DNA from: Ulva prolifera
Taxonomy: Eukaryota > Chlorophyta > Ulvophyceae > Ulvales > Ulvaceae
Assembly: GCA_023078555.1 (NCBI GenBank)
Contig: CM041201.1
Location: 2,735,713-2,799,712 of the forward strand
Length of the DNA: 64,000 nucleotides
Direction: 5' to 3'
The position numbers and the translations under genes are program-made. Shown here piece by piece: positions 33,501 to 46,300 of this stretch (positions within the stretch are counted from its first letter, which is position 1; each line of letters begins with the position of its first letter). Under the pieces are notes generated by a model, which did no database searches, was not told the DNA's origin, and saw only the letters and a program-made list of their open reading frames with translations.

Positions 33501-36500
33501 GTCCTAGACTGATGAATCACATATTTCATGCTCGCACGAAGGGAGATCGCGCCATGCAACGGCTGCAGGTGACGAAGCAACGAGCAAGGTAACCCGATAC
33601 TGCGACGGTATATTTACTTGTCCACGCTGCCGACATCAACTATGAATCTTGGCATTGACACTTGATCGGGGACATATATCCCGGACGTAGCTGGCAGCTA
33701 GTACCTGCCCGCATCTTTCACGCCGCGACGTGGCAACAAGGGACATCTGGTCTACATTGCGCAAATAGTGCTGTGCACAGTGCTAAAGAAAATCCAGACA
33801 GGTGGCCGCCACATTCGCTCACTGACGCTGCTGATGATGACAGAGGACGTGCACTGGATTGGCACGAAAGTAAGTGTGATGGCGATGCGTGCGCAAATGG
33901 ACTGCAGGATGCGCAGCACGCAGTGCTGCGTGTATGACTTATGCCGCACCACCATTCACATAATAAATTTCCGAAATCAGTTTGATCGAAACGCATTTAT
34001 TTCAGCTGCCATACTTGACCGCGCCTCACACATTGTGCGCCCGACCAGCGAGGGTTGCAAGCCGTAATTTTCCGCTCATGCCACACAATAGTTTTGATTA
34101 GGAAGGCCTAGGATCTTGTCCGAGGCCGATTGTCTCGCGCATGCGCAAATTTGGCGACATCCAGGCACCATGCGCACCCCGCGCTGCGCACCCTTCCATG
34201 ACACTCACCCCTTCCGGTGAGCCAAACCTTGTTTCACTCCCTCAGCAATGCAGGTAGCACTACATCTAGGACATATAGACCTCATCATATACGCCGAAAT
34301 GCAGCTATGGCCAAGCATGCAGCTGCCCGTTGCGAAAAAGTCATGCTGTCTAGAAGGCACACCCTCGGACTGCTCACCGCCAACTGAGTGCTCACCTCTG
34401 CGGTGCGCCATGGCCACGTCACGGAATGTAGAACATCACAGATACCAGTGATGTGGACCACCCAAAGGTATACGCAGACACTAAAACACGTAGACTGCAT
34501 TGACTGCCCCCTCAATGCTCTTTCAGAGCCTTTTTCGCCAAGGTACAGTCTCGCTCACCCACATTTGGCGCACCCCCGTTAGTGGCTCACCCTGGTGAGG
34601 CAATGTGGCCGTAGTCACTGTGGGGGTTGCAATTGCAACTTAATTATGTTGTATTAATACGCCCGACATGCACCTACCTTGCAGACGCTCGAAGAGTCAC
34701 TTCTTTTGACAGATTTGCTGTATATGGCAGTCCAAGCTCCGAAACTGCAAGTGACTGCGCTGCAGTGATTGCTGTTCAGCTAGCTCTTGAGCTGGCCGGG
34801 CCGACGTTCATTCGACCAGGGCGTCAATTTCTGGAGACGTACACTGGTGATGGGCTGTGTTTCTGGTTGCGGCACATTCACGTGTACCAGCCGGGCGCAC
34901 GCCCATTCCGGAAAAGTGCACCTACGTATATATATACGCGTATATATACGTAGTGTGTACAGCTGGTACATGACCCGATGCGCAATTGTGGTCGTACCGC
35001 AGTCGTGGTGATACCTCGCGCAGTGCAGCGGAGTATCTATGCCACCACTGATACAAGCGCTTGCCGACAGCGTCTGTTGCGATAGCAGACTGCTGATGGC
35101 GGGCCGGTTGTGCACAAGCTCACGACGAGGACAAGTTGGCACCAGCTCGCACGCCCCCGCATGACAATCGCAGGAATCTCGCGAGTGTGCAGATTCGCTT
35201 GCGACGGCGTCTGTAACCTCCTATCCGACATCGAATTCATGCCGTTTACACGACACACATAGCATCCCAACGGGTGCCCCACGTAAGGCCTCCTCATGCT
35301 GCAGCTGCCAATCGGTACCGTAATTCCTGCGAGTCAACCGATCGCACTGCGAGACACACCACGCGCGGCTGAATCCTTGCCGGAAGCGCAGCCTGGCAAT
35401 ATAACGCATCTCAGCAGAGCTCTATTGGACTACCCGCCTGGCGGTTGTGGTGCATATTGTGTGCCACGAGCTGTCTGCAAGGATCTCGAGCTCAATGATC
35501 AGCCTGTCACAGTCAGCCTCAAGGCCTAGGACAGACACCAGGGCTGTCACGAGGTCTGCCCCCCCAGGCCAGAGTCTGTGCTGCCAAGTCAGATCTCGCA
35601 GCAGGCCCACCGTCCCGGCTCTTCTCCTATCCATATATGATACTCCCTGGCACCAGAGGTGGCTATGGTGACGGCGTTCAGCTCCTCAGTACACGTATGC
35701 AGGCTCGGCACGGCTGATGGGAGGGCATGTACATGATATGGTGACGTCACCTGCAAAAACACCGCAGAGGCGCCACGCCAGAACTCCAGCCGGTGCAACC
35801 AGCAATAGCTGGATAGCTCTCATGTGTCAGTGCCGTGGGACTGGAGCTGAATCACGCGGCATCAATGTCGGGCTGACAGGCCCAGTTCATTTTTGCTTGG
35901 AGCTGACCCCGCCCTTGCTGGCCTGAACATGCTGCATTCTAATTCAAATCCTTCCACATGTGAGGCCTAGATGGCAGATGCGCGGGCGTCATGGACCACA
36001 GGCCGCCTCGCTGCTGCATGTGGGTACCAGGTCACTGCTGAACTTGCTGTGGTAGCTGCGCTTTGCTGGCTCTGCCCCAGGCATTCGCAAGTCAGAAAGC
36101 TGCTGCCCTGCTGCTGGCAGCATCGCAGTTGTTCACGCCGGCATGTGCATTCGGTCAGCGCTGTCCTCAGCAAGGCTGGCCTGGGACATTAACCCCTGGT
36201 GCATGGTGCATGGATCATGGGCTGCTAGCCATGGCATGCATCCACAGGGGGGGGGGGGGGGGGGGGGGGGAGCGCGATGGTGGCTATAAACGGGGGATGG
36301 TACTACAAACGTAATGCTACGATAAGCCTGCTTGGCCTGGCGACCTGGGCCCATAGAGCCGACGTCGAGCACTGACATGTCAGATGTCCAAACCTGTTGG
36401 GGACTGTGTCTATTCTGTGCTGAGATACTGGTCATGGCGGAGATTGGAAGTCAAGCACACATGCGGGGCTTGCTGACAGCAGCTGGTGGTATCTCCACCG

Positions 36501-39009
36501 AGGCTGGGAGAAAACTGCTACCAGACGAGCCATCCTTCACGCTTGCTCAATGCTACATGGCCAGCGAGAAGCATCGAGGCAGGTGTATGGTGCCCTCACC
36601 GTCGCAAGCGTGGCGTTCAATACCTCTACCTCGGCAGCCGACAGACAATTCGACATGATGGTCATGCATCAAGTTTTCAGCACGATGCCTGCCAGAAAAA
36701 TTGAGTGGTGAAATAACCCCAGAGGTACCTGTGTACCAGTGCAGCCAGGCCACAGAACATGTTGTTCTCATGATCTTGAAGTACAGAGTTAGACCACGAC
36801 AGAAACAGCCAATGAAACAGACGACAGCTTATTAGGATGAGCGTGTCACGCTTTGAGCGAGCGTGGACGGGAACCAGGATGTGATGGAGCCCGTCCTGTA
36901 GCCCAGCATCAGGTTCAGCCCAAGCGCGGCGATCAGTTGAGTGGAGCTGAGCCCAACGCGCAGATAAGCCAAAGATGCACTGTAAACTGCTGACTGTCAG
37001 ATCCGGCAGACAGCTTGCTGTATGAGCTGGCGGGCACAGACGGCTGAGGCCCGCAGCTCGTCACACCAGCGCTCTGACGGCGCAACAATTGACCCGCTTC
37101 CAGACAGCACCATGGCGATGTTGACCGCGCTGGTGACTGCAATGCATCGCTCGCCACATGCACCGTCATGGGCATGGACGAAATGGACGATTCAATTTTG
37201 GAATCTTTTGCCATACGCTGGCCACAAGATCTATTCTGGCTGCTTGACCCGCTGCAGGCAGCAGGAGTCGAAAGCTACAAGCGCATGGGGTAGCCGTTTG
37301 CACTGACAACACGCGTGACTTCACTTCGACGGGGCTGCTCAGCTAGCTATGCGCGCCGTCGCACTGGACATCGCATGATGCAGAATTATGAAGTACCTAA
37401 GTCCCATAGCCAGACACAGAGTAAAAATTGCTGCTCTACGGGCGAAATGGCTCCGAGGATGCAGCACCATCGAAATGCGCCCGCACATATTTTCCAATGT
37501 AGACGAGGCACGAAAAGTTGTAGACATTTTTCACAGCGATGGTATATCTTGTACATGTTGTCCTCATATGTGCACGTACAAATGTGGTTGTTCTGCCGGC
37601 ACAGCTTGTTTGGAGCCGTTCAGACATGGCCCCAAAGCTTTGCAAAGGTCACTTCCGCCGAATCTCGCCCGGTCGCGCGGACGGTGATGACGCCATGCTG
37701 GCCTCCCCATGACGTCGCGACGGCGTGGGCACGTTGCCACCTCACGACCGCGACAGAGGATCTTCAGCACGGCGACAATATGCTCCCTTCGTCTTCCAGA
37801 CATTCAAACGCTACCAGCGCTATATGATCATATATATCCAGGCCTGCAATCGGCACATTCTTTGCTGCTAAACAAAGCTGACCTGGTTCCACTGTAGACC
37901 TCAGAGGCATATGCATGCTCGCAAGTTTCCAGTTGGGAGCATACCTGCATATCGAGAGTTGTTCAAAGATTCCTTTCGAATATCGACAATGCATTGGCGC
38001 CGAGCAAGAGCCCCAGGCGCGCTGGGCACGAGCAACGCCTGTAGACTCGATGCGAGCGAACTATATATCCATCTCAAGCGCAACGCACATGCCACTTCGC
38101 CCTGCCTGATCAGGAACATTAACTGTGGCAGTCAGACACAATTCATAACTCTGCGTTGCTTGCCTCGTGAGCTACTACTTCAGCACTATGGCAGACTACT
38201 GGGATGAATATGTGTGGATTGTTGTCGTTGGTGCGGTCCTCAGTCCGATATTGCATGTCTCCGGCGTCCCAGTGTAATGTGTACACTCCACGTGTGCGAA
38301 CAGCCTCTGGCGTCCGACGACGGCCAGCGCCTCCAGCTAGCGATCTCACAAGCAAGCTAGGTCTTTCAAGTCTACATCAGCAGTCAGCAGTGTTGCATGT
38401 TGTGCCCGGGTCATGCCATCGCACCTCGCCCTGCCGACGCTGACCAGCCAGCCCGATCAGCGTGCAGCCTGAACAACAGATAGCGTACATAAGTACGCGG
38501 CTGATACGTTCTTGTGTTAGCGTGATGAGGGATAATCAGGCAGCAACGAGGTTGAGCGCCCAACGTCGGGGCTGTACCGGCACCAGGACGGCTCGTCGAA
38601 CGTATCAGATTGTATGGGAGTGGCTCTGTGTTTCATCTAGTCAGGCTGTCTGGTGATTATTGCCCAGCAATGGCTTGATTGCATCGGCTCGTGTCCTTGC
38701 TTCTGTGCGGGGGCCTTCGTGCTGGTCTTCGTCACGCTATGGTGGAGCAGCTCCAGCAACGACGGGGCAGCGGACCAGCCGCGTCCCTATCTTGTCTGTT
38801 ACCCCCAACTGTAGACATTTATTTGTTTGTAGTATCATTGCTCTCACCCGTCTGGTCGTCGGTATTGCGTTGTCGCGGGCGCTGGCGGCCAATATTCCCT
38901 GACGCGGGATGGAATCTTTAGTGTCGGAGCCATCGAAACCTGACAACGCCCCGTGGCACGAAATGGATCGCATAACAGGGACAAAGTCTCACAACTGATT
39001 GGTTTGTAG
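30593..39009. other. Large gene-poor block
   Basis: About 8.4 kb without a gene I can support. By eye it is richer in A/T than the rest and lacks the long GC-rich frames. It has recurring GCTCACC and GCGCACC motifs near 31.74-31.85, 34.15-34.2, 34.38-34.4 and 34.55-34.6 kb, a G24 tract at 36247-36270, and an AT/CG palindrome near 34924-34955. Its right end should hold the missing first exon of the phosphate transporter. A stretch at 38838-38860 ending CTGGTCGTCG before GTATTG would be in phase but is weak. Confidence 0.4.
36247..36270 (+). repeat. Poly-G tract
   Basis: 24 consecutive G residues in the gene-poor block. Confidence 0.95.
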
Positions 39010-42000
39010 GGGCGTTCATGGCCTTCTTCATGGCCTACGGCATTGGCGCGAACGACGTGGCCAACGCCTTCGCTACGTCGGTCGGCTCGAAGACCCTGAC
39101 GCTGTTCCAGGCTACTATCCTGGCAGCCATCTTCGAGGTGTGCGCCATCTCGTGATACTGACTGCCCTCCAGCACAGCTCGCCTGTGCGGTAGCCAGCCA
39201 GTCTGATGACTGCCCACCTTGCCTGCTACAGTGGCATCCACCTCTGTAAACAATTCAAGTTGATCCAGCAGGGTAGCTAGCCTGGAACCGAATCCAGGCT
39301 TGCTGTATTACAAATGCACAAATGCACAACGTGGAGGCCCGCAGGAGGCCCGCAGGCTCTCAACTGACAGGCTCACACCATGCCCCCGCACGCACAAACT
39401 CTCCCTCAGTCATCCCCATTTTCACAGTCTCTCTCTCCCTCATCCTCTCACTGGCAGTTCCCCGCCCGCATGTACAGTTGCTGGCAGTTCCTGGGCAGTA
39501 TCCAGCTCTCCTCTCTTGCTGCTCAGCTGCTCACTCACTTATCAGCATGTGCAGTTCCTGGGGGCGCTGCTGCTAGGTCGAGGTGTGACGGACACCGTCC
39601 GCAAGGGCATCGCCGACCGGGACTTCTTCGCCGATCAGCCCGAGATCCTGATGTATGGCATGTTTTGTGCGCTTATCGCCGCCGGCATGTGGCTCCTCCT
39701 GGCCACGTACTTCGAGCTCCCGGTGTCCACCACCCACTCCATCATCGGGTGCGCCCCTATCCCTCACTTTCCACCGGCCCGAGCCATCTTCGCGTCGGCG
39801 CACCTGCTGATGTGTTTGCGGTGCCGGCGCTGGTGGTGCTGAATGCAATCTTTACCATGTGTCACTCGCAAGACATGCCCGTGTTGAGCTGCGCGGCTGT
39901 GGATTTCGCGCACATGCTTTGCCAGGTATGTGACAGTGTGTGGAGTCTGCCAGGGGCCTAAGCTGCCCAGACAAACTGCAGCTGCTGTCCACCATCCCAC
40001 CCTGACCTCCTCGCGGAAGTACTTGAACAGTAGGTTGTGCTGTGCAGTGGCATTGTTGGTATGGCTCTTGTGGCCTACGGCGGCGACGCCGTGAACTGGT
40101 TCGAGATCGACACGGATGAGAAGTTCCCCATCAAGGGCATCACCTCGGTCGTCATCTCGTGGATCTTCTCGCCGGTGGCCTCAGGCGTCGTCGCTGTCAT
40201 CTTCTTCCTGTTTGCCCGCACCTTCATCTTGCGGGCGGCGAACTCGTATGACCGCACCTTCGTCTTCCTGCCGGCGCTCGTCTTCGTCTGCATCTTCATC
40301 AACGCCTTCTACGTGCTCGACAAGGGCATCAACAAGCAGTGCGTCCCCCGTGTTTCTGCCGGTGTGGAGGCGGTCACATTAGCACCCCTGCAGTGCCGCT
40401 ATTATATGGTGGGAGGGAGGGGGTGGCTAGAGGGCGTGCATCCGGCAGAATCATGTCAGTTATACAATGAACTGGGGTTAAACTTGTACGGTAAAGCGGC
40501 GCCTTCGTCTTAATCACTGGATCATGTGTCTGGCTTGAGCGGACAAGATGATGCGTGGAGGTCACGGGCGGATCGTTGTGCAGGTGGGAATGGATCGAGG
40601 ACCACACTGAGCGCTCGGCGTGGATCGCTGCCGTCGTGGCTTCTGTTGCGATGTTGATCTCAGTCGGTATTGCCTTCTGGCTGAAGGGATATCTGGCGGG
40701 CAAGGAGGAGGCCAAGGCAAAGGATGTGGAGAAGGGCGTGGACGGCGAGGCGAAGGCTGATGGTGTGCCCCTCCTGGCCTACTGACCGTGACTTGCTGTT
40801 TTCATGTCTGTGCTTATCTTCCATGCTCGTGTGAACTAAGGAGATGCCTCAGCCCAGGTCATCGAGCCTGCAATGCCAACATGGACACTGCAATTGCCAC
40901 CGGTTGCCCAGAATTTGAGGTGTCGCTCAGTGGTTAGGACGTTGCCTGACATGCGAGACGCTCTGTTTGGTATCAGTCAACGTGTGCTGTTCGGGATCTG
41001 TTACAGCAGCTGAGGTCTTTGGCTATGTAGGCGACAAGCCCCCCAGCTCCTTCTTCACCCGCCTCTCGGATGCCATCAACTCGAACGACCCCCACAGCGC
41101 AGTTGATGAGGACCTCGCCGTGAAAGAGATCCACGACAACGCCGAGGTCTTCGATGAACGCACCGAGAGCGTCTTCCGTTACCTCCAAGTCCTCACCTCC
41201 TGCTGCGACGCCTTTGCTCACGGCGCCAACGATGTCGCCAACGCCGTCGGCCCATTCGCTGCCATCATGCACGTCTACAAGAAGCAGGACCTCGAGAAGA
41301 AGTCTGACCTGCCAGCCTGGATCCTGGTGATTGGTGGTGCGGGTATCGTGGTCGGTCTTGCAACCTATGGCTACTCGATCATCAAGGCGATCGGCGTCAA
41401 GCTGACGAAGATTACTCCCTCCCGTGGCTTCTCCATCGAGCTCGGATCCGCCATCATCGTCGTCACTGGCTCCTACCTGGGCCTGCCTCTGTCCACCACA
41501 CATTGCCAGGTGTGCTTCAAAACGAGTCGTTCGCATCTGTCATTGATGGTTTGCACACTGAGTCGCACCATGTTGTCGGTCCTGTCACTGATGTGGATGA
41601 TGTTCACTGATATCACGTGGTGATGCTCTTTCTCAACTGGTGGCGGCAGTGGTGAAATGGTGATGAATGTGTGTAGGTCGGTGCCACGGCCGCGGTTGGG
41701 CTTGTGGAGGGTGCAAATGGCATCTCATGGCCTGTCATGATTAAGACCATGATCGGCTGGGTCGCTACTCTGATCATTGTCGGCTTCACCTCCGGCATCT
41801 TCATGGCTCTGGGTATCTTCACACCCAACCTGCGGTCGCTCGAGGCGCTCACTGTCATCAAGGAGGACACTCTTGCGACCTCGCAAGCTGTCCTCGAGCG
41901 TGCTGCGGCAGAAGGCTGCGCCAACATGGCAGAGGGCCAGCCAGACTACCAGGTGAGGCTCTTGTGCACATCAACACTTCCATCTGTCACAGTCCTGACA

Positions 42001-42503
42001 TTCTTCTCTGAGAGAACTTCAGAGGAGGTCTCTTGCAATGGTGTTCAATGACAGGGCCTCGGTGGTCTCGACACTCACCGCAGCAGAGCAGTCTGTGTTG
42101 CATGATTCGACGCGCAGGATCCCAGTGGCCTGTATGCTCTGCTTGCATACTGTGTACACAATCACCAGTCTCCTGTGATTAGTGTTCAATGGTAGGTCGT
42201 CAGTGTCCACGGATCTCTTGCCCTCCTCCCTTTTGACAGAATAGCAGTAGACTGGATTCGCCTTCAGATGTTCAGTCATAAGATGTGATTGTTGATTCCT
42301 GTGTGCAGGCCACTCAAGCTTTCTTCGAGGGTGTTCTGGAGGACAACTTCCGCTACCCTCTGCGGGTGGCAGATGCTATCACATACATGGACTCTCTGAA
42401 TGCTGGCATCACGGACGGCACATGTGCTCCTCCGAACGTTGCAGATTTCCCAATTGCGGATGATTTCACCTACGAGGCTCCTGTTCCTGAGGAAGCTGAG
42501 TAG
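39010..42503 (+). CDS. PTB: PiT/PHO4-family sodium-phosphate symporter (5' exon missing)
   Basis: Exons 39010-39137, 39555-39748, 40048-40338, 40584-40762, 41031-41509, 41677-41952 and 42309-42503. All junctions are in phase, giving 579 aa from the first exon seen. The duplicated PHO4 signature is present: [19 protein letters not shown] in the first exon and [15 protein letters not shown] in the fifth, with [13 protein letters not shown] and [13 protein letters not shown] as the matching pair. Hydrophobic helices surround a hydrophilic central loop ([19 protein letters not shown] and on), as usual in PiT proteins. Role: plasma-membrane import of inorganic phosphate with Na+ (algal PTB type). 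Exon 1 here starts with an acceptor (TTTGTAG) and phase 1, so a short upstream exon with the first helix is missing. The stop at 42503 closes the gene; donors are mostly GTGTGC/GTGCGC. Expected to be controlled by a PSR1-type factor, one of which lies at 25.5-27.75 kb. Confidence 0.95.
40919..40980 (+). other. tRNA-like fragment in a PiT intron
   Basis: Within the intron 40763-41030 the stretch GTCGCTCAGTGGTTAGGACG matches a tRNA A-box. GTTGCCTGACATGCGAG could form an anticodon arm with anticodon GAC (Val), U33 and purine 37. The T-arm is not recognisable (GTTTGGTATCA where GGTTCGANTCC is expected), and no acceptor stem pairs. It is more likely a decayed tRNA or tRNA-derived SINE head than a working tRNA. 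Confidence 0.3.
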
Positions 42504-43377
42504 AGCGTGTGCCTGGGCCACCGAGTGGAGCGGCTGGTTTGGAGGTCGCGGACACAACACCCTGTCACCGTTTTTTTTTCTTATGTGACAACGCTGAGGT
42601 CGTGATGCGGCACCAGTCATGAGATGCGAGATTCCGTACGCAATTGGAAAATGTGACATGATGTCAATTGCGAAAAGGTAGGACAAATTTTGATGCTTTG
42701 GTAATGATAGTCGTATCGAGGGAAAGATGATAAACTACAACTCTGCAGTCATGTCAGGTCCCTATCTCGCAGGTGTACACGGTTGCACATGGAGGTCAGT
42801 GTCACACCATCTGTTTTGAATGTTGTGTACCAACTGCATATCGTCCTGACACACCTCGCACACATGACGCACATGAAACATGGTGATGAACGGCATCACT
42901 GCTTCTCGGTCAAAGACTGTTGGCACTGTTGCCAAATTCCCAAACCACTATTGTATGGCCGACGCCGCACCACCTCAGTCCTCAAACAGAATGTGATTGC
43001 GAACTAGTATGCATTGTTGCGCTGTGTAGTGTGCAAGGATGGGTATTCGTGAATGTGCATACAACTCCACCATCCACAAGTGTGCCAAGACCCGCACTGC
43101 ACACGCTCCTAGTTTGAAACTGGCGGCATTATGCCACCAGGTAACTGGCGGCATTATGCCACCAGATCCACCAACACAAATGCAACCTATTCAGAACACC
43201 TTGATAGTACTGTAAACTATGCATATGATTCTTCGGTGCATAAGTGCAAGCCTGCCTCGGTCAACACACATGATTCACTTGCATCGGACAAGGCACTGCA
43301 TATTGCCTGAACAATCCTGCGCCAAGAAGTATCTCAGCATCTGCCTTCTACCTGTTGCTGTACCAACTCACCGGCAA
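42504..43377. other. Convergent 3' spacer between PiT and protease genes
   Basis: No gene seen. It should hold both 3' untranslated regions, since the flanking genes end towards each other. It contains a duplicated hairpin at 43119-43165. Confidence 0.5.
43119..43165. repeat. Duplicated 23-bp hairpin unit
   Basis: AACTGGCGGCATTATGCCACC is present twice, a few bases apart. Each copy can fold as TGGCGGCA / TGCCACCA with one mismatch around a TTA loop. It lies in the shared 3' region of two convergent genes. Confidence 0.8.
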
Positions 43378-46300
43378 CTACCTGCCACCTGCGAAGACAT
43401 CCAACCCACTTTTCCACTCCTGCCAGCCCGCACATTCCCCATGCTCCTCCGCCTCAGGATGTAAAAATGCAGATGCAGCACCACTCCAGTCCTCCTGAGC
43501 CACAGCAATTGCGCACGGCCCATGCAGCAACACACACGCGGACCCTGACGCCGCAGCCACCTGCGCTGAGCCCCGCCGGTGCCCTACAACATGCTGCTTC
43601 ACTCCGCTGTCCAGCGCCGGTGGCGGCGGCTCCCGCTCATCCATATCCCCCACCCCCCGCACGCTCTCTGCGGCACTAGATGCAGAGAGTTCCGCGGCTA
43701 CAGCCTCAGGCGATCTCTGTGGCCATCCTCCAACTGCAGCCCCCGCGGGCGCTCCGACGTGGACCTCCAGCGTCAGGCAGCGCCGAGCCGCGGATGCGGG
43801 CGAGAGGGACGCGGAGAACGCCTTGCGCACGTCCTTCAGGGTGCAGCTGCGGGCCGCCGTGGCCTCGCGGGTGATGCGGTCGAACGCCGCCGTGCCGTCC
43901 ATGATGCGTGGCCAGGCGTCCGCGACCTCGGACCCAAGATCCGAGAGCGTCGACGGCTGCATGCACCAGGGCTCCCATCCACCAGGGTGCAGTAGTGTGC
44001 CACCGGTGCTGCGTCGCAGAAGTGGATAGGGTGTCGACCATACAGGCTGTTGGCACGAACTTTACGGGAGGGCACACGCATGTGATCGCAAGTGTCGGAC
44101 GCTTGTGGATGGCACTCAGTGCATGTGATCTGTAAAGGAAAGGAACCCTGGACTCACTTTGCAGTATCCTTGAGAGGACATTGACAGGCTCCGAATGGCT
44201 GGGACCACATGCCGAAGGGGTACCACCCAGAACCCCCCCCTCAGACAACTGTACGCAACTCATAGGGCCTCCTCCTGTGCGAAGCGAGGTGGTCACGCAC
44301 GGCTGTTTCGGTCCCCCAAATCGCACGTACAATCGTCCCTTGATCTTCCGAAGCAGGGGGCAGCTTGTGCCCCATCGACCTCGACCCTTTGGACCTGTCG
44401 CGTGTGAGCAGCGGCTTGCACAACAACACAGCACAGCACGCCAAGCACAGCATGCAAAGCACGCACCATCTCCATCGCGGCACTCTCACGCAGGTCGTTG
44501 AACTCCGCCTTGGTTATGGCGGCGAGGTCTCGGGCAAAGGCGCGGAGGAGCTCGGTGACGGCCGGGCGGCAGCGCGCCGCGGTGTCGGCGCCGCCGGCGA
44601 CCGAGATCACGAGCCCCGCGGCGCCGCCGTGGCGGGCGGCGATGACGTCGACGTCGTAGCCGAGCTGCCGCTGCGTGCGGAGGAAGCTGTATGCGGGCCC
44701 GCGTATCGCCTCGGCGAGGATCGCGGCGGCCGCGGTGTTTGCGGGGGTGGCCGGGCCGAGCTGCATGCATGGCAGCCTGGGGTCAACACAGGTGCACACG
44801 CGGGTGCAGCTGTAGAACGAGATGCGGTGGGGTACCAGCATGGAATCGCATGTTGACCTGTTGCATGACCTATCGCACAGGTGGCTGCCTCTGGTCAGAC
44901 TGAGCGACACGCATGGCGCTCTGAGCTCGCTTCTGGGACTGGTCCAGGCGAGCACCGTCGGGCTACACTCAGCTGTGAGGAAGGGTCGAAGCTGACCGGA
45001 CCTGATGAGCCTACAGTGCCTGTTGGCTGAGACACTGCCGTTTCAGCGGCAGGCACGTTGCAGCCCAACGGCGGTGGCTGTGAAAGAGGGAGGGGGGGGG
45101 GGGGGGGGGGGGGGAAGGTCTGCATAGGTACAGATCCACACCTGAAAGTACATGATGCATGCCGATTGCGCTCGGTGTGGCACCCGCACAGTGCAGCGGA
45201 AGAGCGTGTCGCAGCCCTTGGGCAGCTTCACGCCGCGCTGTGCGGCTAGCTGCGCGTCTCCGCCACCGCCGTGGCGTTTCCCCCCACGGCCACTCCCCTG
45301 CCGTCGCGGCCCGCCCTGGCGCGGCCTCCCACTACTCCTACTCTTCGACCCCCCACTCGCATGCATGCTCGTGTCCAGAGGGGGCTCTGAAGCTTCAGGG
45401 TCGCGGTGTGGGATCGGAGCTGCCGCAGGCGCGCATGCGTCACGCGCACGCCCCAGGCATGCTGAGATGCGCTCGGCCACGGCATGCGCGAGGTCCGCAG
45501 GCAGGTTTCCAGCCACCAGCACGTCGCAGCGCAGCGTGCTGAGGCTGGCATGGGCAAACTCACGCAGCGCCGGTGGCTGGGTTGGCGGTTCGGGGTGCGA
45601 TAGAGACGGCACGGCACACGATGGGCGGCACAGCAGCTGCTCCAGCACCGCCAGTGCCAGCTCGTCCACCTGCATGGGCACAAGCGCGCGATCAGCGAGG
45701 GCACTCTCAGCGCCCTCGACATTGTGGCGGCCAGAGGGCGTGCGGTTATCTCGCCACACACGACAACAGGTTCAATGTCCACATGCACGGCCTGCCGGGA
45801 CTGCCAGCATGCACACCCCCACTACCCGCCAACACTGCGCTGCAGCTGTGCTGGTGCGATCACATTGAACACGGAGAAGTGCACGCATGCACCTCATGCA
45901 CGCTTGCCGCCCCGCACTCAAGGCGTGACATCGGCCATCCCACACCCCCGCCGCAGGTGCCGCGAGCCGCTCGCCGTGAGGTCCAACAGCCGTGCGGAGA
46001 GTTACATCCGCGTCACGGGTCTGCAATCATGCGTGCTATGCGCAGCGCACGCAAAGCACGCAGCAGGGGCACACCTCAGCAGCCAGCGCGCCTTGCTCCT
46101 GCCTCACGCACTGCTGCCCGAGCTCCCACGCCGCCGCGCCGTCCGCGGCTGCCTCCTGCCTCCCCACATCACCCCCCGCCGCCGCCCCCACGCCCGGGAC
46201 ACCGCCCGGGCTGTACCCTGTGGCAGCTAGCGTTGCGTCCCGGACGCCCGCAGCGGACCCGGCTGCGTCGAGGCGGCCACAGAGCGCTGGGAGGGCATCA

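Noticed and set aside
30593..39009. Integrated virus or other foreign insert
   Set aside because: No viral hallmark gene (capsid, polymerase, packaging ATPase) could be read. Low gene density alone is not evidence.
40919..40980. Functional tRNA-Val
   Set aside because: No acceptor stem and no T-arm consensus. Kept only as a tRNA-like fragment.
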